Positions 14,529 to 21,130 of a stretch of 22,352 nt of DNA are shown piece after piece (position 1 is the first letter of the stretch; each line of letters starts with the position of its first letter). Both the position numbers and the translations under genes were made by a program. Location: assembly GCA_964612525.1 (NCBI GenBank), contig CAZTCQ010000042.1, forward strand, positions 1-22,352. Reading direction: 5' to 3'. Source of the stretch: JAGNRR01 sp964612525. Lineage in GTDB: Bacteria > Bacteroidota > Bacteroidia > Chitinophagales > Chitinophagaceae. The notes beneath the pieces were generated by a model that had not been told where the DNA came from, did not search any database, and worked only from the letters and a program-made list of their open reading frames with translations.

Positions 14529-15668
14529 ATGAAAATAGGCATCGTATGTTACCCAACCTTTGGTGGAAGTGGAGTTTTGGCAACAGAACTAGGAAAAGCC
14601 CTAGCGGACAAAGGCCATTCAGTCCATTTTATCACCTATCAGCAACCAGTTCGACTCGACTCCTTTCACCCCAATATATTTTATCATCAGGTATCGGTGC
14701 CTACCTATCCCCTATTCGACTTTCCGCCTTATGAAATTGCGCTGGCCAGCACAATGGTAGATGTTATTACCAATCAAAACTTGGACCTTTTGCACGTTCA
14801 TTATGCCATTCCACATGCCTCCGCAGCATACATGGCTCAGCAAATTGTAAAGACTAAAGGACTGAATGTGCCTTTCATAACCACCCTACACGGAACGGAC
14901 ATCACCCTAGTTGGAAAAGATAAAACCTACGAACCCGTTGTAACCTTTTCCATGAATAGCAGCAATGCCGTCACGGCGGTTTCTAAAAATCTACGAGAAC
15001 AAACGTTGGATTATTTTGAAATGACCCAAGATATTAAAGTAATCAACAACTTCGTAGATATCAAACGTTTTCAATATTCTGATAAAGAACATTTCAAAAA
15101 AATAATAGCTCCTAACGGTGAGAAGATTTTAGCACACGTTTCTAACTTTAGAAAGGTAAAAAGAGTACAAGATGCCATTCAAGCTTTTTCAAAAATCAGA
15201 GAAAAAGTACCAGCCAAAATGCTCATGATTGGCGACGGCCCTGAACGACCCGCTATGGAGCAGTTATGCCGAGAACTGGGAACTTGCAACGACATAAGCT
15301 TTCTTGGGAAGCAAGAAAAAATGGAAGAGTTGCTGAGTATTGCAGATTTATTTTTGCTACCGAGTGAATATGAAAGTTTTGGTCTAGCCGCCCTGGAAGC
15401 CATGGCTTGCAAGGTGCCCGTCATTTCTTCGAATGCTGGGGGAATCCCCGAAATAAACATCAATGGAAAGACCGGCTTCCTATCAGATGTGGGCGATGTA
15501 GATTCCATGGCAACGAACTCATTGAAACTCCTTCTTGACGATAAAAAAATGGAAGAATTCAAAGCAAATGCTATCGACCAAGCCAATGCATTTGCGATTG
15601 AAAACATAGTTCCTCAGTATGAAAAACTATATGAACAAGTATTAGAAGAAGCTAAAGTGGCCGTATAA
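14529..15668 (+). CDS. bshA: N-acetyl-alpha-D-glucosaminyl L-malate synthase (bacillithiol synthesis step 1)
   Basis: A GT4 glycosyltransferase that joins GlcNAc from UDP-GlcNAc to L-malate, the first step to the thiol bacillithiol, in the cytoplasm. The sequence tracks Bacillus BshA closely as recalled: MKIGIVCYPTFGGSGVLATELG, FPPYEIALAS, HVHYAIPHA, TTLHGTDITLVG, HVSNFRKVKRVQD, and the ESFGLAALEAMACKVP motif with the E-x7-E pair. The length is 379 residues. The ATG at 14529 gives the expected N-terminus; an in-frame TTG at 14520 would add three residues but lies in the -7 box. The stop is separated by 1 base from that of the convergent GtrA gene. bshB and bshC are not in the window. Confidence 0.93.
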   Translation: MKIGIVCYPTFGGSGVLATELGKALADKGHSVHFITYQQPVRLDSFHPNIFYHQVSVPTYPLFDFPPYEIALASTMVDVITNQNLDLLHVHYAIPHASAAYMAQQIVKTKGLNVPFITTLHGTDITLVGKDKTYEPVVTFSMNSSNAVTAVSKNLREQTLDYFEMTQDIKVINNFVDIKRFQYSDKEHFKKIIAPNGEKILAHVSNFRKVKRVQDAIQAFSKIREKVPAKMLMIGDGPERPAMEQLCRELGTCNDISFLGKQEKMEELLSIADLFLLPSEYESFGLAALEAMACKVPVISSNAGGIPEININGKTGFLSDVGDVDSMATNSLKLLLDDKKMEEFKANAIDQANAFAIENIVPQYEKLYEQVLEEAKVAV

Positions 15669-15669
15669 A

Positions 15670-16167
15670 TTAGACATTGTCAATGTCATTTATTTTCTTT
15701 TTACCAAACGAAAAATATTGCTGCGTAAAATAACTGTAAATTACAACCAGTGCAATCGCAAGAATTCGCGATACGGCAAAGTTCCATTCAAAACCTTTGG
15801 TAAACAATTGGAAAAATAGATAGTCCAACCCCAAACTACCTAGTACAGTCAGTCCATATCGAAAGAGTTGTACATTCCCGCGCAAAGAAGAATGGATGAA
15901 CACTATGTATTTATTAAAAATAAATCCGACAGGGAAGCTGGCTAAAAATCCAATCAAGAAAGCAATCGTTTCCTTTTCAAAATGAAAAATGAAATCATAG
16001 ACATCCTGCTGAAGAACAAGATAAAAAAAGAAATTAGAAACTACATAACTGACGACCACAGTAGTACCTCCACAAACGGCATACTTAAAAGTTTGCAACG
16101 GCATAAACCGTAAAAAAGGAAAATAAAAAAACTCTATGAAAGAATTGATTGCCTTCCGAATCGCCAT
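15670..16167 (-). CDS. GtrA-family membrane protein
   Basis: A 165-residue protein with four hydrophobic segments at about 22-50, 66-90, 98-118 and 130-150. FKYAVCGGTTVVVSYVV near the start, and FNKYIVF and RYGLTVLGSLGLDYLFF in the middle, are typical of GtrA-like proteins, which help move lipid-linked sugars across the inner membrane or act as membrane partners of glycosyltransferases. The ATG at 16167 is preferred over a TTG one codon upstream. It starts 14 bases after the stop of the lipoprotein gene, so the two probably form an operon. No glycosyltransferase partner is adjacent on the same strand; the substrate is unknown. Confidence 0.85.
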   Translation of the reverse strand: MAIRKAINSFIEFFYFPFLRFMPLQTFKYAVCGGTTVVVSYVVSNFFFYLVLQQDVYDFIFHFEKETIAFLIGFLASFPVGFIFNKYIVFIHSSLRGNVQLFRYGLTVLGSLGLDYLFFQLFTKGFEWNFAVSRILAIALVVIYSYFTQQYFSFGKKKINDIDNV

Positions 16168-16181
16168 CAACTGTTAGAAAT

Positions 16182-16634
16182 TTACTGCCCGGGTTCGTTG
16201 AAAGGCTCGAAATGATATTCAACCGTATTGTCCAATTTGCGTAACCACAAAGATTTCTCCTTGAGTTTTAATATTTGATAATCTTCTAAACTATCGGTTA
16301 CACCGTTAAAACTGTTACGATTGACGGATAGTTTTCTATCCTCATCATACAATGACCATTGTCCTTGTACATCTTCAGCTTCTAAGGTGATCGGGTCAAT
16401 AATGTTTATGATATACGATCCGCTTTCGTAAATGTAGTGTTTTTGTTTTGCATAAAAAGGCTCTGCAGCCCTTTCCACACCATTAACAGTCACACTTTGA
16501 ATACGCCATGTATTCGCTAGTCGTTTTGTTTTAGATCTAAAACTCACTCCAGGACCTTGCTCATATTTTTGGCAGGACATGAATCCTAAAACTAGAATAC
16601 TCAATACAATTAGAATGCTTATGTTCTTTTTCAT
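16182..16634 (-). CDS. Small lipoprotein with lipocalin-like domain
   Basis: A 150-residue product whose N-terminus (MKKNISILIVLSILVLGFMSC) is a lipoprotein signal with the lipidated Cys at residue 21; the residues before it (GFMS) are a relaxed lipobox, as is common in this phylum. The mature part begins with a Gly/Ser-rich stretch and then carries NTWRIQSVTVNG, IINIIDPITLEAEDVQGQWSLYDEDRKLSV and EYHFEPF. The W-x-(I/L)-x-S-V start and QGQWSL block recall the small Bacteroidota lipocalin-like lipoproteins. ATG at 16634 is chosen because an upstream in-frame start would put 13 extra polar residues before the signal. A TACTTTAG box lies 16 bases upstream (16651-16658). Gene order suggests cotranscription with the GtrA gene. 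The ligand is unknown. Confidence 0.75.
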   Translation of the reverse strand: MKKNISILIVLSILVLGFMSCQKYEQGPGVSFRSKTKRLANTWRIQSVTVNGVERAAEPFYAKQKHYIYESGSYIINIIDPITLEAEDVQGQWSLYDEDRKLSVNRNSFNGVTDSLEDYQILKLKEKSLWLRKLDNTVEYHFEPFNEPGQ

Positions 16635-16650
16635 AAAAAGATTTATAACA

Positions 16651-16658
16651 CTAAAGTA
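16651..16658 (-). promoter_or_regulatory. Weak candidate -7 box for the lipoprotein gene
   Basis: On the minus strand this reads TACTTTAG, one mismatch from TAnnTTTG, 16 bases before the ATG in the 69-base gap after accC. No -33 element was recognised. Confidence 0.3.
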
Positions 16659-16703
16659 ATTTATATTTTTCACTTAACACCCGTATCTATCAAAAAACTC
16701 GCC

Positions 16704-18176
16704 CTATCCACGTCGGTTTGACCAGTTTGTTTGGTCTAAATTGAGCGCTCGTGGGAGTTCTTGCTTTTTTTCAAAGGCAAAACTAGCCGCCAAAGCAGCG
16801 AGTTCCTTTTGCTCGTCAGTGCTCTCATTCATTTTTTCAGCATCAAAATATGTGGGAATGAAATGCGTATTGTATTGCCCTTCCGAAAATGCTTTTTGCT
16901 GCACCGCCCAATGGCCAAATGATAATGTAGTGGGGATTCCACTAATTTTAAAATCTTCAATAGCCGTTTTCAACCGTTCAATGGCTTCTGGTCTATCCTC
17001 ACCCCAGGCGATGAGTTTCCCAATCATAGAATCATAATAAATGGGAATTTCCATACCTTGTTCAAAACCATCGTCAATACGAATTCCAGGACCTTGAGGC
17101 CGCTTATAAGTATCCAATTTCCCTATGGCCGGGGTAAAATCCTCCAAAGGATTTTCTGAAGTCAAACGCAACTCAATAGCATGACCTTTTATTTTTAAAT
17201 CACTTTGTTGAAGAGCCAATTTTTCGCCACGCGCGACTAAAATCTGTTGTTCTACCAAATCAACGCCCGTAATTTCTTCGGTAACACAATGCTCTACTTG
17301 CAGGCGTGTATTCATTTCCAAGAAATAATAGTTTAAATCCTCGTCTACTAAAAACTCTACCGTACCGGCTCCGCTATAATCACAACTTCGAGCCACGTTC
17401 ACAGCGGTTTCTCCCATATCCATTCTGATTTTTTCTGTCAGGCAGGAACTAGGAGCTTCTTCTATTAACTTTTGATGGCGTCGCTGCACGCTGCATTCTC
17501 TTTCAAATAAATGAATGTAATTGCCATGCTTATCTCCCATTATTTGAATTTCAATATGCTTAGGCGAGCCAACATATTTTTCGATAAAAACAGCATCGTC
17601 TCCAAAAGAATTCAAGGCTTCGGTTTTCGCTGAGTTTAACTGTGTTTCTAAGTCTTCTGCTTTTTCTACTATCCGCATTCCTTTTCCACCGCCACCCGCG
17701 CTTGCTTTTACCAGCAAAGGGTAACCTGTTTTTTCTGCTACTTCCATTGCCTCAGCCAAATCCGCTAAGGGTTTATCCGTGCCGGGTACCATTGGTACAT
17801 TGAATTTTGCAGCCGCTTGTTTCGCCGCAATTTTACTCCCCATGGTACTAATAGAAGAAGCGCTAGGCCCGATAAAAGTTAAACCTGCTTTTTCTACCGC
17901 CGCAGAAAAAGCAGCGTTTTCGCTTAAAAACCCATAGCCAGGATGAATCCCTTCTGCACCACAATCCTTTGCAACTTGAATTATTTTATCCCCTAGTAAA
18001 TAAGACTGATTACTGGGCGCAGGGCCAATGCAATAAGCCTCGTCAGCTTGGGTTACAAATGGCATATTGGCATCTACTTCGCTATAAACTGCCACCGTTT
18101 TAATGTTCATTTTTCTACAAGTTCGTATTACACGAAGCGCAATCTCTCCTCTATTCGCAATTAAAATCTTTTGCAT
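16704..18176 (-). CDS. accC: Biotin carboxylase subunit of acetyl-/acyl-CoA carboxylase
   Basis: Carboxylates the biotin of a carrier protein using ATP and bicarbonate; the carboxyl group is then passed to an acyl-CoA. Domains in order: the N-terminal MQKILIANRGEIALRVIRTC, ATP-grasp with GGGGKGM (161-167), ERECSVQRRHQK (225-236), the catalytic EMNTRLQVEH (287-296, including R291), and a C-terminal domain with YYDSMIGKL. At 490 residues it is about 40 longer than E. coli AccC, because of an unusual C-terminal tail, so it may serve a propionyl- or other acyl-CoA carboxylase. No biotin carrier or carboxyltransferase gene is adjacent. ATG at 18176 is the family start; an upstream TTG would include the promoter box. 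The HAIELRLTSENP segment replaces a usual R-(I/V)-x-A-E. Confidence 0.93.
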   Translation of the reverse strand: MQKILIANRGEIALRVIRTCRKMNIKTVAVYSEVDANMPFVTQADEAYCIGPAPSNQSYLLGDKIIQVAKDCGAEGIHPGYGFLSENAAFSAAVEKAGLTFIGPSASSISTMGSKIAAKQAAAKFNVPMVPGTDKPLADLAEAMEVAEKTGYPLLVKASAGGGGKGMRIVEKAEDLETQLNSAKTEALNSFGDDAVFIEKYVGSPKHIEIQIMGDKHGNYIHLFERECSVQRRHQKLIEEAPSSCLTEKIRMDMGETAVNVARSCDYSGAGTVEFLVDEDLNYYFLEMNTRLQVEHCVTEEITGVDLVEQQILVARGEKLALQQSDLKIKGHAIELRLTSENPLEDFTPAIGKLDTYKRPQGPGIRIDDGFEQGMEIPIYYDSMIGKLIAWGEDRPEAIERLKTAIEDFKISGIPTTLSFGHWAVQQKAFSEGQYNTHFIPTYFDAEKMNESTDEQKELAALAASFAFEKKQELPRALNLDQTNWSNRRG

Positions 18177-18189
18177 ACCTATGTTTTCG

Positions 18190-18197
18190 TAATTTCG
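18190..18197 (+). promoter_or_regulatory. Candidate -7 box for ccmB
   Basis: TAATTTCG, one mismatch from TAnnTTTG, lies 18 bases before the TTG start at 18216 in the 39-base gap shared with accC. No clear -33 TTG was found. Confidence 0.35.
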
Positions 18198-18201
18198 CTG
18201 C

Positions 18202-18209
18202 CAAAAGTA
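18202..18209 (-). promoter_or_regulatory. Promoter -7 box of accC
   Basis: On the minus strand the box is a perfect TACTTTTG, 25 bases before the ATG at 18176. It lies 4 bases from the oppositely directed ccmB box, so the two promoters interlock. No -33 element was recognised. Confidence 0.5.
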
Positions 18210-18215
18210 ACCGAC

Positions 18216-18866
18216 TTGAGCCAAATATTAAAATTGATACGCAAGGATGTTTTGCTGGAATGGCGAAAGAAATATTCTTTTTACGGTATCTTACTCTACC
18301 TAGTCTCCGCTGTTTTTTTAATCAACCTGCTTACCGACCACCCAGAATCTGACACTTGGAATGTTTTGTTTTGGATAATTCTTTTATTCGTTTCGGTAAA
18401 TGCTGTCGCCAAAAGTTTTTTACAGGAAAACAAAGCAAGACAGCTTTACTATTATACAGTACTCGATCCGAGAAAAGTTATTCTCTCTAAGTTGATTTAC
18501 AACGCCATTCTTATGCTTATTATGAGCAGTGTGGCCTTGGCCTTATTCATATTATTTGTTGGCAACCCCGCTCTACACTTTGGAAAGTTTGTCTTGGTGG
18601 TACTCGTCGGTGGTTTAAGCCTCAGCACCTTATTTACGCTACTTTCTGCCATTGCGGGCAAAGCCGGTGGCAATTCTGCTTTGATTGCCATTTTAGGTTT
18701 TCCCATTGTAATTCCCCAGCTGATATTACTCACAGATTTGAGCCGTCCACTATTACAACCTATGCTTACAGAAGGCTGGTGGAAATTATTTTTAGTATTA
18801 ATCGCGCTCAACGTTTTAATTGTAGCACTCAGTTTTGTGCTGTATCCTTTTTTATGGAAGGAGTAA
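18216..18866 (+). CDS. ccmB: Heme exporter protein B (CcmB), ABC permease
   Basis: A 216-residue inner-membrane permease for cytochrome c maturation. The N-terminal IRKDVLLEWRKKYSFYGILLYL is the CcmB signature. About six hydrophobic segments follow, with SFLQENKARQLYYYTVLDPR in the first loop and ALIAILGFPIVIPQLIL near 155-170. Typically CcmA is the ATPase and CcmC and CcmE complete heme delivery; none is next to it here. The start is a TTG at 18216, giving MSQILKLIRKDV; a TTG further upstream (18171) would add 15 residues that overlap accC and pass through both promoters. The gene is divergent from accC. Confidence 0.88.
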   Translation: MSQILKLIRKDVLLEWRKKYSFYGILLYLVSAVFLINLLTDHPESDTWNVLFWIILLFVSVNAVAKSFLQENKARQLYYYTVLDPRKVILSKLIYNAILMLIMSSVALALFILFVGNPALHFGKFVLVVLVGGLSLSTLFTLLSAIAGKAGGNSALIAILGFPIVIPQLILLTDLSRPLLQPMLTEGWWKLFLVLIALNVLIVALSFVLYPFLWKE

Positions 18867-18912
18867 ATTGATTTCATAATTCGATGATTTTTCGATTTGA
18901 TATTTTTTCTAC

Positions 18913-18920
18913 TATCTTTA
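18913..18920 (+). promoter_or_regulatory. Candidate -7 box, leaderless start of the secreted protein gene
   Basis: TATCTTTA fits TAnnTTT(G/A) and ends 4 bases before the ATG at 18925. No well-spaced -33 TTG is seen; a TTCG at 18891-18894 lies 18 bases upstream. Confidence 0.45.
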
Positions 18921-18924
18921 TTTC

Positions 18925-19350
18925 ATGAAAAAGTTCGTTTTTTTTATTTTTCTGTTCAGCTCATCTCTTGCGTTTGCGGGAAGTGCGGATGCAGTCCTTA
19001 TTTGTAAATCAGCCAGCGGTCGCACCGTATTTACCGCTAATTTACAAGATTTGGTTGCCTTCACCGATGCCAAGTTTAGTATTGACGGTCAAGCCCTTAT
19101 TTATTCCAATTCGGCTATGGGTCATTTAGTTTTTAACGAAAAAAATAAAGTCCTCACTCTTGCTATTAACGATGACAAAATTGGATGGCTTACTTTCTAT
19201 GCTATTCCTTCTACTTTTAAAACGTTAGAAAGCAAGCGCCATCGAGCGCACTATAAATTCAAAGCCGTCATTCAGGGAAAAGATCCTCGGAAAGACGAAT
19301 GGCAGAGTAAAGAAATCACCTTGGACTGTGAACTCACTTATTCAATTTAA
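18925..19350 (+). CDS. Secreted protein of unknown function
   Basis: A 141-residue protein with a cleavable signal peptide (MKKFVFFIFLFSSSLAFAG), so probably periplasmic. The mature part is predicted to be beta-rich and carries two cysteines, near the start (LICKSASGRT) and end (TLDCELTYS), that could pair in a disulphide. The repeated strand-like stretches (ALIYSNSAMGHLVF, KVLTLAINDDKIGWLTFYAI) suggest a small barrel or sandwich. I do not recognise a named family. It follows ccmB by 58 bases, with its own candidate promoter, and precedes a small basic protein gene by only 3 bases, so those two are likely cotranscribed. Confidence 0.75.
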   Translation: MKKFVFFIFLFSSSLAFAGSADAVLICKSASGRTVFTANLQDLVAFTDAKFSIDGQALIYSNSAMGHLVFNEKNKVLTLAINDDKIGWLTFYAIPSTFKTLESKRHRAHYKFKAVIQGKDPRKDEWQSKEITLDCELTYSI

Positions 19351-19353
19351 CCT

Positions 19354-19650
19354 ATGCCCACGAGTAAAAAAGAAGAAGAAAAAATAATGACCCTGCACCC
19401 CGAAGGGAAAAATGGAGTTAATATCAGCAAAAAGAAATATGATATTATTTGTGATTATATTTTAAAAAAAATACACAAGCAAAAAAAAATTACATTCAAA
19501 CAACTTTTTGAAGAAGGGCAAACTGAAATTAAAAACTTTGATGGGAAAATCGGCTGGTATATCGTTTCGGTAAAACTTGATTTAGAAGCAAGAAAAATTA
19601 TTGAACGTATACCCAAAACCAGTCCACATCAAGTACGAATGGTAAAATAA
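19354..19650 (+). CDS. Small basic cytoplasmic protein, unknown function (DUF6958-like)
   Basis: A 98-residue, lysine-rich protein without signal peptide or membrane segment. From memory, HPEGKNGVNISKKKYDIICDYI and the C-terminal GKIGWYIVSVKLDLEARKIIERIP resemble the small uncharacterised DUF6958 family; this is not checked. The helix content and the I-W-(Y/W)-V-x-x-V-K-L-D segment could be a winged-helix-like domain, but DNA binding is not shown. It starts 3 bases after the preceding gene, so coexpression is expected. An in-frame ATG at 19387 (M12) is closer to the conserved part and may be the true start. Confidence 0.7.
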   Translation: MPTSKKEEEKIMTLHPEGKNGVNISKKKYDIICDYILKKIHKQKKITFKQLFEEGQTEIKNFDGKIGWYIVSVKLDLEARKIIERIPKTSPHQVRMVK

Positions 19651-19661
19651 TTTAAAATCAG

Positions 19662-19669
19662 TAACTTTA
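19662..19669 (+). promoter_or_regulatory. Candidate -7 box for the first TonB-C gene
   Basis: TAACTTTA lies 8 bases before the ATG at 19678 in a 27-base gap, giving a very short leader if used. No -33 element is visible. Confidence 0.4.
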
Positions 19670-19677
19670 TACTACCT

Positions 19678-20415
19678 ATGAGGCTACTCACATTATTCTT
19701 ATTATTTTCATTCTTCTTTGGCTCATTACCGGCGCAAGACACCTTGTATTTTAATGCAGATGCTAATCCTTGCTCAAAAAATCAAGCAGAATATTATAAA
19801 ATATACTTTCAGGAATCAGGCGAAGGTAGAATTGTAGAAAAAACCTTCTACCTCACTGATACGCTTCGATCAGTACGCTTTTTCCAAACCGCTACACTTC
19901 GCAAGAAAATTGACACATCACAATCGTTTTATAAAAATGGGAAATTAAACTGGACTATTATCTACGATAATGCGGGGAAAACTCTTTCCCTAAAGCAATT
20001 GCACCGTAACGGAAAAATCAAACGCCTTGAATTTTACAAGGATGGCGAGTTGACCAAAGGAAAAAAATATGATAGTGAGGGCAAGCGGGTAAGATTTACC
20101 AAGCTCCAACGTTCTCCAACTTATAGAGGAGGTTATCAAAGAATGATAGATTTTCTTAACCGAAACATTCAATATCCTGCGCAGGCCAAAGATCTTAATC
20201 AGCATGGAACCGTCATCGTTTCATTTATTGTAACAAAAGCAGGTAAGGTAGAAAAAGCGAGAATAGAAAAATCAATCCACCCCTTATTAGATACTGAAGC
20301 ATTGCGCGTTGTAGAGATTATGAAACGTTGGGTAGCAGGTAGTTTAGATGATAAAAAAGTGAATACTCGATTGAGTATCCCGATCACTTTTGGCTTGCCC
20401 GATGCCGAGGAATAA
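19678..20415 (+). CDS. Secreted MORN-like/TonB C-terminal domain protein
   Basis: A 245-residue exported protein: signal peptide (MRLLTLFLLFSFFFGSLPAQ), an N-terminal segment with a conserved C-(S/x)-K-x-x-A-x-YY pattern, short repeats of the YKNGKL / HRNGKIKRLEFYKDGE type (about 85-130) like MORN or YwqK repeats, then a TonB C-terminal domain at about 148-242 (GGYQRMIDFLNRNIQYPAQA, GTVIVSFIVTKAGKV, RLSIPITFGL). TonB C-terminal domains usually contact outer-membrane receptors, but this protein has neither the N-terminal membrane anchor nor the proline-rich spacer of an energy-transducing TonB, so it is probably periplasmic. A paralogue of the same plan lies at 21131. Its role is unknown. Confidence 0.8.
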   Translation: MRLLTLFLLFSFFFGSLPAQDTLYFNADANPCSKNQAEYYKIYFQESGEGRIVEKTFYLTDTLRSVRFFQTATLRKKIDTSQSFYKNGKLNWTIIYDNAGKTLSLKQLHRNGKIKRLEFYKDGELTKGKKYDSEGKRVRFTKLQRSPTYRGGYQRMIDFLNRNIQYPAQAKDLNQHGTVIVSFIVTKAGKVEKARIEKSIHPLLDTEALRVVEIMKRWVAGSLDDKKVNTRLSIPITFGLPDAEE

Positions 20416-20426
20416 ATCGAAGAAAA

Positions 20427-21014
20427 CTAAACAGCAAAATTCGTCCGAAACATTTTAACGGCTATCGCTAAAAGTATCACACCAAAGAACTTTCGAATTA
20501 CCAATACTCCCGCTGGTCCCAAAAGCCTTTCTAATCTGTTCAACGATTTCAAGGCCAAGTAAATAATAATCATATTGATTAAAATTCCAATGAGAACATT
20601 GTATTGATGATAAATAGTCTTCATACTCATTACTGTGGTAAGCGTACCCGAGCCTGCAATTAACGGAAAGGCGATTGGCACAACGCTCCCCGCTTTGGCA
20701 TCATTATCCCCCTTATGAAAATCAACTCCCAGGATCATTTCTATGGCCAAAATAAAGATGACAATACTACCGGCTATGGCAAAAGAGGATACGTCTAAAC
20801 CCATGACGCCAAGCAGCGTTTCGCCAAAAAAGAAAAACGCCAAAATCAAAGCAGAAGAAACTAGGGTTACAATGTTGGCCTGGATATAGCCCATCTTCTT
20901 TTTGAGAGAAATCAATAAGGGAATTGACCCCAACACATCAATAACTGCAAAAAGCGCAAAGCTCACCGAAACAATCTCTGAGAGTTTAATATTCGCTACA
21001 TCGTAAGAAACCAT
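20427..21014 (-). CDS. marC: MarC-family integral membrane protein
   Basis: A 195-residue inner-membrane protein with about six hydrophobic segments. FALFAVIDVLGSIPLLISL at about 18-36 and PIAFPLIAGSGTLTTVM in the middle (two conserved half-sites with P and G) are the MarC signature. The family has no settled function; an early link to multiple antibiotic resistance was later withdrawn, as I recall. It is convergent with the first TonB-C gene, with only 11 bases between stop codons, and divergent from the second. A TAAATTTC box (21020-21027, minus) lies 5 bases before the ATG. Confidence 0.9.
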   Translation of the reverse strand: MVSYDVANIKLSEIVSVSFALFAVIDVLGSIPLLISLKKKMGYIQANIVTLVSSALILAFFFFGETLLGVMGLDVSSFAIAGSIVIFILAIEMILGVDFHKGDNDAKAGSVVPIAFPLIAGSGTLTTVMSMKTIYHQYNVLIGILINMIIIYLALKSLNRLERLLGPAGVLVIRKFFGVILLAIAVKMFRTNFAV

Positions 21015-21019
21015 AGTTA

Positions 21020-21027
21020 GAAATTTA
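21020..21027 (-). promoter_or_regulatory. Candidate -7 box for marC
   Basis: On the minus strand this reads TAAATTTC, one mismatch from TAnnTTTG, ending 5 bases before the ATG at 21014, so a leaderless transcript is possible. Confidence 0.4.
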
Positions 21028-21118
21028 ATAATTTGCTATTTTGAACGGGGCGCGAAATTAGATTTTCTTTTGAAAAAGAAAGTTTCGGGCGGGTATAGTT
21101 TGGTTATGATTTCGTTAC

Positions 21119-21126
21119 TAAATTTG
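21119..21126 (+). promoter_or_regulatory. Promoter -7 box, leaderless start of the second TonB-C gene
   Basis: A perfect TAAATTTG ends 4 bases before the ATG at 21131. TTTG at 21099-21102 lies 16 bases upstream, slightly closer than usual for a -33 element. A perfect 8 bp inverted repeat with a 2-base centre (TTTCTTTT-GA-AAAAGAAA, 21064-21081) lies further upstream. Confidence 0.55.
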
Positions 21127-21130
21127 ACTC

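Noticed and set aside
15179..15607. A 142-codon minus-strand frame inside bshA
   Set aside because: It is antisense to a well-conserved enzyme, has no recognisable motif and no promoter or family signature.
18174..18224. Longer starts for accC (TTG 18224) and ccmB (TTG 18171)
   Set aside because: Each extension would run through the promoter boxes and lacks similarity to the family N-terminus; the shorter starts fit the families.
18497..18877. A 126-codon minus-strand frame inside ccmB
   Set aside because: It is antisense to a clear CcmB reading frame and its translation shows no domain or signal.
21064..21081. Palindrome between marC and the second TonB-C gene as a terminator
   Set aside because: It lies between two divergent genes where no terminator is needed, and is AT-rich, so it could be chance; noted under the promoter entry only.
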